Shown piece by piece: positions 21,650 through 32,166 of a DNA stretch of 64,000 nucleotides. The stretch is from assembly GCA_036346355.1 (NCBI GenBank), contig CM070572.1, forward strand, positions 37,237,944 to 37,301,943. Direction: 5' to 3'. The translations under genes were made by a program, and so were the position numbers. Source of the DNA: Rhipidocladum racemiflorum. Lineage: Eukaryota; Streptophyta; Magnoliopsida; Poales; Poaceae. A model generated the notes under the pieces. That model was not told where the DNA came from, ran no database searches, and saw nothing but the letters and a program-made list of their open reading frames with translations. Every line of letters begins with the position of its first letter. Positions within the stretch are counted from its first letter, which is position 1.

Positions 21650-22950
21650 GATAATCATGCCAACTTTGGACGATCTAACGCTGTAGCAACGCAAAGAAAT
21701 TGAAGACAGAAAGAAAGCACTAGAGGAAATGATGCCGGGTGCTATCAAGACCCACGGGTGTTACCTTAAAACCGCGCCCTAACGCCAACCCCATTGGCGA
21801 TTTACGATCCCGACTAAGCCGGTTCTAGCCGACATGCCGCCCAAGCCGAAGTTATCGCTATGATTGAACAATCTATGCATCATGCATTATCCAACCAATA
21901 CCATCGCCTTGGTTACAACTTTAAAGCCGATGATTGAAAAACAATACGCCAAGACAATTGCCCAGGAATTGGCTTCATCCGGGATCAAGACTCTACGCCA
22001 CTCCCATCATGCCCCGCTTTCCATAGCACAAAACACCAAGATAACAAAGGGTCGGGCTCGCACTCGCAATGATGTCAACCGACCTACTGTTGGCGCCTTA
22101 GTGCTCGCTTGGGACGAGATTACGATTACTAAGTATACACCGATGCGCGGTTAGGCACAACGACCAACTTGCCATCGGTGGTTCCGCTAACGCCGTCTAA
22201 TCGTTCTCACCGATTGAGTCAAGGAGGGTTCTCAACCTCAAGGGCCGATCCCGGCATAGGTAGTCCCATACACCGAACCCTTCGCTCCTATATCCGATTC
22301 ACCGGCCAGAAAGAGAGATGAGCACAACCAATCACTCCAATATCGTTCCGTTCCTAGTCGACCGCCCGAAGTTTACTCTGGCAGGATGCCGCTACCACAA
22401 TTGGCGTAACTTAACGCCTACGCCCGAAGCCGACCACCCGAAGTTTGCACTCTGGGGCAGATGCCGCTATTTCAATTGGCAAACTCCAATGTTGGCGTTA
22501 GCCGATAATGTTAATCTGGATCAAATTTCGCCGCTGCTTTGAGAGATCAATTCGGCTTGCAGCCAAAGGAAAAGTAATCTACGTAAAGCCGTGATCCTCG
22601 ATTATATTGACCGAATACCATATCCCAATAATTTTAGAGTCCCCGATTTCTCAAGAAAATTTTCGTGAGACGATTGCACCACCACCTTGAGCATGTTGGT
22701 CGCTTTATTGCACAATGTGGAAAAGCAGCCCACTCCGACGGTTTAAGAGTGAAATTGTTCCCATTGTCCTTGACAGGGCAGCTTTCACTTGGTTCATTAA
22801 CCTACCTCCAAATTCGTTAATACTTGGGCCGATTTGGAAAGTTTCGATTCCACTTAATACTTTTTTCCGTGGGAGTCTAGAACTTAGAATTTCAGATTTG
22901 AGTTCTATCCGACATGTAGTTTGGAGAATCGGTAATTGAGTACATTAAAA
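21650..22950 (+). pseudogene. Gag-like protein remnant
   Basis: Frames shift repeatedly, but recognisable gag pieces appear in order: a charged N-terminal stretch near 21658-21760 (MPTLDDLT, RKEIEDRKKALEEM); a stretch near 21860 readable as an MIEQSMHHAL-type helix in one frame; and, at 22780-22830, AAFTWFINLPPNS, the hallmark of the Retrotrans_gag core (xAxxWFxxLP). No zinc knuckle or aspartic protease was found downstream. Given the number of frame changes it cannot be translated as written. Confidence 0.6.
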
Positions 22951-23644
22951 GATTTAGGAGATTAGGAATCAGTTGTTTTAGTGTGACTCAGCCTCGATAA
23001 TCAATTAACCGATGAGCTTTCCAAGGGTTAATTTCCATTAAAAGAAAAATTCAGGCGTGAATTCACCAATTTAAATCATCTCTACGCCGAGTATCGCTCA
23101 AGAAAGCCGCTTCTCCGATGATGAGGCCTTCAAAGATGAATGCAGGAGTAACAAAAACATGATACAATCGACTATGGAGGATGACCACCATAATTTGCGT
23201 ATGGGCCGATGATGGAGTTTGCTCTCACCGCTTTCATCGTCAACATGGTTCATCATATGCAAAAGGGATAGAGCCGATACAAGATGCCGAATAGCCGACA
23301 AGACGATCGGTCAAAGATGCATTATCCGCATCGATACACACGATCAGGACCGAGAATGAGAAGCCGATTCGTGGAAAGGCTACCAACGCCGAATCAAAGC
23401 GAGTCCTTCAAGCCCCAAATTCTTCTAATCCGACAAACATCTCGGTCTTCTAATCCAAATGGGCAAAACTAGCAATCTGGCCGAAAAACCGGAAGCCGAT
23501 TGAACCTAAGCCGAGATGGTGCCCCTTCTGGTCTTAGCCGATCACGCCAGACGCTCCAACGCTTAAGGACACGGGAATGAAGGAAGTCGACGACGATTTA
23601 AAGTTTATTGACATTTATTTTTGGAAGACAACAAGTTATCTTAC

Positions 23645-23661
23645 AAAAAATGGGGGGCATA
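23645..23661 (+). promoter_or_regulatory. Polypurine tract
   Basis: AAAAAATGGGGGGCATA directly precedes the right LTR, the position where plus-strand DNA synthesis is primed in LTR elements. Confidence 0.7.
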
Positions 23662-24343
23662 TGTTTGCACCAAAATTTGGTAAAGCCGATCTTGTGGAGG
23701 TCGGTTTTGATAAGGGATATGTCGGTTATAGCAAGTTGATACCGCTTTCGGATCGAGGGTCCGCGATTCAAAGGAACCGAGTCCGATACGGGTAGGATAA
23801 GGGATCGAGTCGGATAACGATCGGACTTAAATATGGTAAGGAGAGATTGAGGCCGATACGGGTGATTGAAGAAACCGTAGAAGGATACGCTCAGGCCGAG
23901 TGCTATATAAGAGGACTGTGAGGCGAAGGAAAAGGCGCCAGAGCCAACCCACAAACACGCTTTTACTTTTCCCTTTATTTTCCACAACTAGTAGTAGTCT
24001 TTAGTTTTAGAACCTTTCCTTTGTAATTCGCTTGATCAATAAAGTTGCGACGCCGATTGTTGATCTTTACCGACATACACCCAGGTCTGATTTGCTTTGT
24101 TTTGTTGCGCATCGCCTCAAAGCCGACCGCTTTACCTTTTGGATTAACCATAATCGTTGATCTAGTTATCCTCTAATTCCGCTTAGCCGACGAGTTAAGC
24201 CGATAATCCTTCGTTATCGGCTTTGATTGATTTCACAACATTTACCTTGTCAATTGCAGGTCAAATTGACTGGCACGCTCAAACCCGGTGTTTGTCTTGT
24301 GTGTTCGAGGCCTAAAACCCCTTTCACGTTTTTGGCGCGAACA
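23662..24343 (+). repeat. 3-prime LTR of the gag-only retrotransposon
   Basis: TG...CA ends. Contains a TATA box CTATATAAG at about 23903-23911 and an AATAAAG poly(A)-like signal near 24038. Confidence 0.85.
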
Positions 24344-24348
24344 CTATA

Positions 24349-24861
24349 CTATAGGCCTGGCTTGATGCCTCGCTGTTGAACTATCGTGTAAAAAGTTGCG
24401 ATGGAGACTTACAAGCGTACCTATCAGAGAAACACGTTTCGTTCGAGTTACGGTTATGAGATTTGGTTTTGCGCTTCGTTTTTTTTCTTCTTCCTTTTAA
24501 TCTTCAATGTAAATATGAGCTTCGTATCCTAAACCGGTTCAGATTCGACAAATCCGCTTCATAATTCGTAGAGATTTACGGTAAATCCGGTAACTACGCT
24601 TCCAAGCTAAACATACATGCATTCTAAGTAGGCCTAGCGTTGACACCTTGTACGATGTAACTTGTGCATAATGTTGCCATAAAATCCGTACAACCGGCAG
24701 AGGCTACAAATCTGACCTACCGGCCATACTATATTTAACTCCTGGTTAGGACTTCAGAACAGTTTTGTTTGTAGTGCGAACCTCCTTTTCAAAATCTTAT
24801 TCTTCAAAGAAAACCTAGAGATATTGTTCGTACATTCTACTTTAATTCCCTTTTGCTCCTC
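24349..24861. other. Intergenic, nothing recognised
   Basis: No element end or coding similarity was seen. Confidence 0.5.
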
Positions 24862-24864
24862 TTA

Positions 24865-25125
24865 GACCATCTCCAACCATATTCCCTTCATTTCATTCCC
24901 TTCCATGTTCCCTTCCCCATTCCCTTTATTTCCACTCATCTCCAACAGATTCCCTTTAAAGGGAATTGTATAGGGAAAGGAGAGAGAATCCCTTCCTGAA
25001 GGGAATGGGAGAGAGAATCCCAGGCTGAAGGGAATGCTGAAGGGAACCCGTTGGAGCGCTGAAGGGAATGGGAATCCCTTCGCGAAGGGAATGAGGGAGG
25101 GGACGGGAATGGGTTGGAGATGGTC
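24865..25125. mobile_element. Tourist-like MITE (GACCATCTCCAACC ends)
   Basis: Left end GACCATCTCCAACC and right end GGTTGGAGATGGTC are perfect inverses. The target duplication TTA is at 24862-24864 and 25126-25128. The interior is built of ATTCCCTT/AAGGGAAT words, so the transcript would fold extensively. Confidence 0.9.
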
Positions 25126-25128
25126 TTA

Positions 25129-25590
25129 TTCCCGGAATAGCTAGAGCACGAAATTAGGTTGAGTTGTAGCGCCTTAAACCATACAGTAGCTGCAGCAACT
25201 ACCGTAGCCAGCAGCGTATAGAAAATTTTGGGAGTTTGGATGAGTTTAATTATGGCTAAAAGTTTAGTCGAAAAAACACGATTTTTATGGTGCCTAACAA
25301 TGGTCAAATTATACTAAATTTTCACTGCTCATCGCCAGTGAGTCTAGGTATATAGTCGCCCACCGTGTTAGGGAGGTGGCTCTGAGCTTAGAAATCTTAC
25401 AGTATATTATACTAGTAAGTATATGATGGGTAGTAGAAATTAGATATAACTATTCATTTGTTGAGTGCACATAAATACTAACCGGCTAATATGATCCATA
25501 GGATCGAAAAGAATAAACTATTCATATTGAATTTAGTGTACAGTAAAAGAGTTCTTGTTGTACTACTTCACATGATTCTATCGTAAAAAG
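25129..25590. other. Intergenic, nothing recognised
   Basis: AT-rich; no gene or element end seen. Confidence 0.5.
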
Positions 25591-25592
25591 TA

Positions 25593-26447
25593 CCCCCTCC
25601 GTTCATTTTTATTAAGCTTTTTTTTAATGATCTTGTTCACAAATATAAGGATTGCATGCAGATTTAATAAGGGTATAAGGCCTTTCCTTCATACCCCTAT
25701 TTATTCTCTCTCAACCGTATGTATTTATTTATTACCATCCATATAATGTATATCTTTTATCTTCTAAGACAATTAAGTGATAGAGGTGGGCACTTGGGCC
25801 GGGCTCTTTTGGGCCGGTCCAAAGCACGACGGGATGGCCTGCAAACCCAAGACAACACGGTTCACATCGGCCGGCCGCACGCAATCAGAGCACGGTCGTG
25901 TTTGAGCCTGAGAACCGAGCACGATGGGCGGCACGACCCGGCACGATCGTTTGGGCCGGGCCCGTTCCGGCACGGCACGAAATCACGGATTAAGACCTAA
26001 ATGTTGGCAGATATTGTTGATTCAGGGCATCTTCAAGCATTGCATTTATGTTTAACATTTTGTTGATATGATTAGTCTCTTATGTAATTAAAATAGGTAG
26101 TTTAGTAGTAGAGATGTGTTTTATTTCTTTGCTCGTCACAATAGTGAAAATGGGTTGGGCCTAGGCCGGCACGACACGAAGCAGGCACGAAGCGCAAATG
26201 GGCTGGGCCTGGGCTCGCCAAAGGCGAGCCGGGCCGGCACGGTGGGCACGATAGGCCGTTGTGGCACGGCACAGTTCCGGCCCGAAGCACGATGGGCCCG
26301 GGCCAGAGCGGCATGGCACGTCATGACGCCCACCTCTATTAAGTGAGGACATCTAAGTCATTTTCTCTCGTACCTTTCTCAATATCAACACAACCTTAAT
26401 CCTTACGTAAAATCGAAATACGTCTTATAAAAAGTGAACCGAGGGAG
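25593..26447. mobile_element. Stowaway-like MITE split by a hAT element
   Basis: Left end CCCCCTCCGTTC after TA and right end GTGAACCGAGGGAG are inverse with one or two changes. The right TA has become TC. Removing the nested element leaves about 290 bp, a normal Stowaway size. Confidence 0.7.
25781..26338. mobile_element. Non-autonomous hAT element (TAGAGGTGGGC ends)
   Basis: Starts TAGAGGTGGGC and ends GCCCACCTCTA, perfect inverses. The 8-bp target duplication TTAAGTGA is exact (25773-25780 and 26339-26346). The ends are rich in GGGCC, CACGG and GGCACGA words over about 200 bp each; the centre (26000-26110) is AT-rich. No transposase is encoded. Confidence 0.9.
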
Positions 26448-26839
26448 TCGCACAAAGTAGCAATTGCTACGCACAGCGTACGTACGTATACAGCGGCTTA
26501 GAAAGAAGAGTGGAGATTCTTGGGCGTGCAATTTCATGCCCGAGCTATAAGATTTCGACGCACCATGTTCTCCGTTGACGCACGTATAATCGCTTTCGAG
26601 TCAGCAGCAACAGCCTAATTAGCTCGCATCTGACCTGCTGCTTTGCGCGCACAGCGCAGTGGGATGTTCCCTTCAAACTCTCTCTCTCTCTCTCAAACTC
26701 TCTCTCTCTCTCTCTTCTTTGAAAGCAGAGCCGTGTTTGCTTCAAAATTTCAAAGGCCACTACCTAATCCTACCGGATATAAGGATCGGAGAAAGCGCAC
26801 GCAGAGAGAAGGCCACGCGTCCCACCCCCCCTCTCTCCT
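26448..26839. other. Intergenic with CT microsatellite
   Basis: (CT)n runs at about 26678-26693 and 26698-26714. No gene recognised. Confidence 0.6.
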
Positions 26840-27696
26840 CTTTTTGCAAAAAAACCCCTCCAGTTCTTGAAATTACGGATAGGTCCTTTGCAATTTTTTG
26901 TGAGAGGGAGATTTTTTCCTCGGTTCGCGTTTAGGTCCCTCCTTCGCCGTTTTACATAAAGAACCTCCCGTTAAATACGAATCGTAAACGAGCCCTTTTA
27001 TAGTTTTTCAAAATAGCGAACAGGTCCAAAATCATAACAAATAGGTCCGTACACTTTTCGTTTAGGTCCTTTCTCCGTTTTGCCCAAAAAATGTTTTTGT
27101 GATCCGCTTTTTCCTCCGAGCATTGAAAAATGTTTTCGTTTCTCCGCTTTGCCCAAAAAATGTTTTTGTGGTCCGCTTTCCTCCGAGCATGGAAAAAATA
27201 TTTTCGTTGGCCGTTTTTCCTATAAAAAACCGAAAAAAAGTTTTTGTGGTCCGTTTTTCCTCCGGAGCATGGAAAAAATGTTTTCGTTTCTCCGTTTTGC
27301 CCGGAAAAATATTTTTGTGGTCCGTTTTTCCTACGGAGCATGCAAAAAATGTTTTCGTTTCTCCATTTTTCCTAAAAACGAAAAGTTTTGTGGTCCGCTT
27401 TTCCTCCGAGTATGGAAAAAATATTTTCGCTTTCTCCGCTTTTCCCAAAAAAAAACCAAAAAATGTTTTCGTGGTCCGTTTTTCCTTCGGAGCATGGAAA
27501 AAATGTTTTCGTTTCTCCGTTTTACCCGAAAAAAAGTTTTTGTAGTCCGTTTTTCCTTCGGAGCATGGAAAATTTTTTTTTAAAGTGTTCTCGTGGTCCG
27601 CTTTTTCTACGAAAACATTTTCTCGGTTTTTAATGCAAATTTCTAAAAGATTATGTGTTTCAAATGATCGGAGTGTCTAACTTCTCATATGTTATA
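26840..27696 (+). mobile_element. Helitron-like repeat, copy 2, with tandem array
   Basis: The left part (26870-27070) shares AGGTCC...AATAACAAA and AACGAGCCC text with copies 1 and 3. From about 27070 to 27640 units of roughly 70-80 bp repeat about seven times, each containing TTTGTGGTCCG, TTTTTCCTCCGGAGCATGG and TTTTCGTTTCTCCG. The long open frames here are products of this low-complexity array and not genes. Confidence 0.55.
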
Positions 27697-28052
27697 CTAG
27701 GAAATTAAGCGCGGCGGCACGCCGCGCACGTGAACGAAAAAAGTTTTGTGGTCCGTTTTTCCTCCGGAGTATGGAAAAAATATTTTCGTTTCTCCGTTTT
27801 TCCTAAAAAAAACAAAAAATATTTTCGTGGTCCGTTTTTCCTTCGGAGCATGGAAAAAATGTTTTCGTTTCTCCGTTTTACCCGAAAAAAAAGTTTTTGT
27901 AGTCCGTTTTTCCTTCGGAGCATGGAAAAAAAATTTTAAAGTGTTCTCGTGGTCCGCTTTTTCTACGAAAATATTTTCTCGGTTTTTTTTGTATTAAAAA
28001 TATTTTTTTTTCGTTCACGTGCGCGGCGTGCCGCCGCGCTTAATTTCCTAGT
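27697..28052. mobile_element. Fold-back element with Helitron-like 3-prime ends on both sides
   Basis: The left edge CTAGGAAATTAAGCGCGG and the right edge ending CCGCGCTTAATTTCCTAG are perfect inverses for about 45 bp. Each edge has a GC hairpin 8 bases inside CTAG and is followed outward by T, the Helitron 3-prime signature. The core (27735-27990) duplicates 27370-27640 of the adjacent copy. No clear target duplication was found. Confidence 0.65.
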
Positions 28053-28440
28053 GCTTATTATGTGGTGCGTAATTGATACTGATCATGGAGCTGATGAGCG
28101 TGGTGGTGGTGTTGGGTGGGCGAAAGAGATGGCACGGCGGCGCCCTGCCCACCGCAGTGCAGTCATATCAGGCGCATGGGGAATTAGGTTAGTCGTCCAC
28201 CAACGGCGCCAATCGAGGGGCGCATATCAAATCCTGAGTGATTTGGGCACGAGTCTTTTTTGTTTCCTTTTATTCCCCCCCGTGTTGTATGGGGAGGCGT
28301 ACACGTATTTACAACGTCATGCATGCATATTACATACACGCGTACGAGCGTCTTCTGTGTGTCTGGTTGATGGGATGGAATTGAACGAGATGGGATGATC
28401 ATGTACCATTTGGTTCTATTATTTTAGGTAAATGTGATGG
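28053..28440. other. Intergenic, nothing recognised
   Basis: Mixed composition; includes a GGTGGTGGTG stretch and a GCATGCAT stretch, but no gene family match. Confidence 0.5.
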
Positions 28441-28510
28441 CAGGGCCGGCCCTGGGGTGGGGCGAGCAGGGCGGCCGCCCCGGGCCCCCAAATTACCGGG
28501 GCCCCTCCAT
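28441..28510 (+). mobile_element. Possible hAT-type terminus (GCAGGGCCGGCCCTG)
   Basis: GCAGGGCCGGCCCTGGGG followed by GCGAGCAGGGCGGCCGCC is a GC-rich palindromic end of a type common at plant hAT elements. No partner end was found in the window. Confidence 0.35.
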
Positions 28511-29507
28511 GACTCCGTCCTAATGTGAAGATTACACACCTACACAAGAGCCGAGAGCTATCGCTATTGGTAATCAGTCCAAGAACTAGATGCCAGCGAC
28601 AAGTTTTCTGTTCTTTGTCTGAAAACACTCCGGTCGAACACGCTTTGGCTGAAACGTTCGTGTGCAATTCTTGGCTGAAACTAACTAGAAAAAGCTTCAG
28701 ACTTGAACGCTGTTTTTTGAGAGAAAACAACAATCGAACTAAAACTACAGAACAGACTTGTTTTTGCGATGTGGAAACTACTCACATCTTTTCTGATTTC
28801 ATTGCAATATATAGACTTAATTATAAGAGTTGGGCTGCTTCACATCAAAGCAGAAATCGAAACAAAACTAGATTGGACTTCTATTTTCCATCGCAGGTAT
28901 TGCATCACATCCAAGATAGAGACCGAACACAACACGCAGTGTCTATCTAAAAACTAAAAAACTGTGCAGCTACTGTAGAATGTTGATTCACCTGAGCGAA
29001 AGTGTGATTTTTCTCTCTTTCTACGTGGGGTCTTGATTTTTTTTTTAATGGGGTTCTTGACAGTCGACACCATCCAGCCAATATGTAAACTGGTATGACT
29101 GGAAGAGTTTCTTTGGCTCTTGAGTACCGGCCAACTTAATTTATCTTTTGTTTATGAGATGACTATACTATTCTGTTCACGACATTTATCTGTACAGTGT
29201 GTCCCCCACCTGCTGTATCTAGGAGTAAACACATAATTCAGGTAGCATTTGTGGGAGCACTTTTGTGAAATCAGAGCAATCCTTTGATAACAAAATCTGA
29301 ATACAGAATCTCATCTGTTGTTTATGAGACAGCTTTGCTTCCTTGCTAATGGCCGTTCACGCTTACAGAATCTCATCTGTTGTTTCTAGAAGACTAGAAG
29401 CACATACTTGATTTCGGATTTGTGAGAGCACAAACATAAACAGAGGCCGGTCTTTTTTGGAAAAGAATCAGAGGAACATTCAGTAAAATCAGAACAACAA
29501 CAACTCG
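28511..29507. other. Intergenic, nothing recognised
   Basis: A 21-base segment ACAGAATCTCATCTGTTGTTT-like occurs twice about 63 bp apart (29304 and 29367). No gene was supportable. Confidence 0.5.
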
Positions 29508-29509
29508 TA

Positions 29510-29764
29510 CTCTCTCCAGTCTCAAAAAACTGACGTTTTAGACATCGACACGATCCTCAAAACACAACTTTGACCACTAATTTTTGTTATAGTAATTTAT
29601 AAAACTAAAAAAAATTATAATATTATGAAAGTGCTTCTTGGGACAAGTCTATACGTATAATTTCCATGTATCTAATTCAAATATTTAAAAATGTATCGAT
29701 ATTCAAAGTTCCAAAAGTTTAACAATAACTGTATCCAAAAGTCAGCCTATGGAGACTGAGGGGG
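29510..29764. mobile_element. Stowaway-like MITE
   Basis: TA duplication at 29508-29509 and 29765-29766. Left end CTCTCTCCAGTC and right end GACTGAGGGGG are inverses with two changes. Length 255 bp, AT-rich, no coding capacity. Confidence 0.8.
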
Positions 29765-29922
29765 TACAACAGAGCATTAGAGGGCTACTGCCTCTAGAGG
29801 GGTAAGTTTGAGGGCGAGATCCATCGGTGAGAACCTGTTCATCGCTGATTTTTTTGAGCAAGGTGGATTAGGGTGGGCACACATGCCGTCTTGCTTCAAG
29901 ACCACAGTGCTGATCTCAAACC

Positions 29923-30208
29923 TGTTGAAGTATAAGTGAATTGTTCGTCTTTCTTCATCAGCTTAAGCTTTTGGGTAAACTGGCTGGTGCATGCAACTCA
30001 ATATGGTATCAGAGCCAAGAGAGGTCTTGAGTTTAAGACCCGGTTGATGCAATTAAAATATAATAATAATTGCAACCCACTTCTATTCCACATCTTAGGT
30101 CTGAGGGAGCCTACACGTGAGGAGGAGTGTTGAAGTATAAGTGAATTGCCCGTCTTTCCTCATCAGCTTAAGCTTTTGGGTGAACTGGCTGGTGCATGCA
30201 ACTCAATA
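29923..30208 (+). mobile_element. TRIM (terminal-repeat retrotransposon in miniature)
   Basis: Two 81-bp terminal repeats (29923-30003 and 30128-30208) start TGTTGAAGTATAAG and end CAACTCAATA, flanked by the exact 5-bp duplication AAACC (29918-29922 and 30209-30213). A primer-binding site matching the initiator tRNA-Met 3-prime end, TGGTATCAGAGCC, follows the first repeat at 30004-30016. A purine tract GAGGAGGAG (30119-30127) precedes the second. The 124-bp interior encodes nothing. The LTR ends in TA instead of CA. Confidence 0.9.
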
Positions 30209-30489
30209 AAACCGTCAGACGCGTTTCGACAGCATGCTCTCAACTTACCTTCTGGACGGGTGAACGAGGAGGAAAGGGAAAAGGATTACGGCCGCCAAGA
30301 CCGGTGTGGCTGACAAACTCGAGGTATCGTTGACGAGCATGCATGGCGATGCCACTACAGCTTGTCTCCGTGCGCGGATAGCAATTCCACCACGGGATGA
30401 ACTGGCTGGTGACGAGGAGCTCATCGGCGGGGGAAGCTCCAAGAAGCAAGAAATGTGAAATCCTGTGATAGCGAACAGTTTGGGGTTGG

Positions 30490-30960
30490 AAGATGGAGGA
30501 GGGATTCCGTGACGCGGTGCACTATTGCCGTCGTTCCTCTGATGTTGGGTATGCGGGATCACCATACACCTGGGATGACAGGCAAGAACGAGAGAGGAAT
30601 ATCAAAGTAAATAAAAAAAAATGGATACAGAAAATACTACTTAGAATCGAACACGGGTTCCGGAATCTGATCCGGATTCGAGATATTCGATTCGGTAAAA
30701 AAAAATTTGTACATGGGTTCCCAGGTAACACTGCCTTGTGCACGTTCGGCCTGAATTACACGAGAGGGGCTTGACCTTCTGAAGGAGATTGCCGAGCTGC
30801 CAGCACGTGAGGAAGTCATGGCAAAGCAGCTCTCCAGAGTAGAATGGCTGGAGGAGGGGAGACCGCAGCACGGCGTTTCTCCGGGCGAAAGTGCGTCCAC
30901 GGGCTCGCCAGAATCGGATCGCTTCGCCGCAACGACAAGACGGTACCATTTGTACAGACC
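30490..30960 (+). pseudogene. LINE (non-LTR retrotransposon) ORF2 remnant
   Basis: Two pieces resemble plant L1-type ORF2. At 30505-30585 FRDAVHYCRRSSDVGYAG then SPYTWDDRQ matches the end of the endonuclease domain (family form: DLGYSG..YTWsN). At 30778-30960 REEVMAKQLSRVEWLEEG, continued after a frame change by DR.TAFLRAK, matches the linker before the reverse transcriptase. About 190 bp of unrelated-looking sequence lies between, where the family has several hundred bases. No reverse transcriptase motif was found downstream. The element is dead. Confidence 0.6.
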
Positions 30961-31317
30961 AAAAGGAGTTAAGAGGAGCTCATTGCATGCAGCTAACGTG
31001 TACGATTGCTTGTTTACAGCACAGGAAAATACATCTCCGGAGATATTCAGATACTTAATGCTACGGCTAATTTCTGGTGGGCAGTAACTATGATTACACT
31101 GGAAGAACTGGTCGGATCTGGTCATAGCGATATTCAGATACTTTAATTTGGCGTTGCTCGGCAAACGAGATTGGCGTCTTATGACCAGCCGGACTCTCTG
31201 TGTCCGATGCATGTGGCTCAGGTACCGACTTCTCGCGTAATCCCTTGGTTTCTGAATAAATCTTATTCTATATTCTTGTACTTCTCTATTAAAGTATATC
31301 TATAAAACGCTTTATTA

Positions 31318-31499
31318 CTCCCTTCTATTATATTGTTAGATGATGTATCTTACTCTAGTTTATGGTACTAGATGATATTGAAAGTAACTCGTACAGAAGA
31401 AAAAAAAATGGTAAAAAGTTACATCAAAATTGTAAAATAACATGTATTTAGGGAAAAAATTTGAAAGCTAAAATAACATCTATTCGAAAACGGAGGGAG
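31318..31499. mobile_element. Stowaway-like MITE
   Basis: TA at 31316-31317 and 31500-31501. Left end CTCCCTTCT and right end ACGGAGGGAG. Length 182 bp. Confidence 0.75.
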
Positions 31500-31501
31500 T
31501 A

Positions 31502-31942
31502 TTTTCCTTTGGGCAAATTGTACCCCTATTCAAAATCAATAAGTGAAGCTCCTGATTTGCAAAGGATAAATCTAAATTAGACACCACAAGTGTAACACCC
31601 TGGTCTAAATTCTCTTGATGCTCAGTCCACCTCATGGGGTGGACATGCACACACATAGCATCACGCTTACACTTTCGTTCTCGCGTCGTGTAAAAGGGTT
31701 AATTCGGGGGTGCTATATTTGAATCCAACAGACATTATATAATGCTACAAGTCACTTTATACAAGTGATATGAGATTAATCCTACCACCGCTCTAATTGA
31801 ACTTCACAATAACGAACCGAGGTATTATAACAAGTTTCTCTTATTTAATTTTGAAGTTCATATTCAAAATCGTGGTTGTTGGATGGGCACATCAAGAAAA
31901 CAAGCAAGTAATTACTGACAAAACATGAGATCCGTGATTCAT
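31502..31942. other. Intergenic, nothing recognised
   Basis: AT-rich; no gene or element end seen. Confidence 0.5.
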
Positions 31943-31945
31943 TAA

Positions 31946-32163
31946 GACCCTGTTTGGCAAAGCTCCATCTTAGATCTGAAATTTGCAGGCTAAAATAAAG
32001 TGAATTAAGTTTATATTTTTATTCTAAAATGTAAACAAAATGATCCACCTAAACACTCTTAATATACCCACAACTCTAGTTCCACAGATCTAGTGGAGCT
32101 AGAAATACCCAGCTCTACCAGATCCATAAATCTGATGGAGCTAAAGCTCTACCAAACAGAGTC
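31946..32163. mobile_element. Tourist-like MITE
   Basis: Left end GACCCTGTTTGGCAAAGCTC and right end GCTCTACCAAACAGAGTC are imperfect inverses. Target duplication TAA at 31943-31945 and 32164-32166. AGCTCTACCAGATC and GATCTAGTGGAGCT words give further internal folding. Confidence 0.8.
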
Positions 32164-32166
32164 TAA

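Larger units (their letters stand above)
20878..24343 (+). mobile_element. Non-autonomous LTR retrotransposon, gag remnants only
   Basis: Two LTRs of 684 and 682 bp start TGTTTGCACC and end GGCGCGAACA, flanked by the perfect 5-bp duplication CTATA (20873-20877 and 24344-24348). The internal part is only 2.1 kb and contains decayed gag-like sequence but no reverse transcriptase or integrase. A polypurine tract AAAAAATGGGGGGC precedes the right LTR. It would depend on enzymes from another element. Gag resemblance suggests Ty3/gypsy affinity, which is inference. Confidence 0.85.

Noticed and set aside
27080..27583. Frames of 129-167 codons on both strands
   Set aside because: They run through a degenerate tandem array and encode repeats of KKCF/FSFLRF-like text; no real protein.
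30001..30050. tRNA-like text GGTATCAGAGCC...GTCTTGAGTTTAAGACCC
   Set aside because: It is a retrotransposon primer-binding site followed by interior sequence; no cloverleaf can be drawn.
30637..31212. 191-codon minus-strand frame
   Set aside because: It overlaps the LINE remnant in antisense and shows no recognisable domain.
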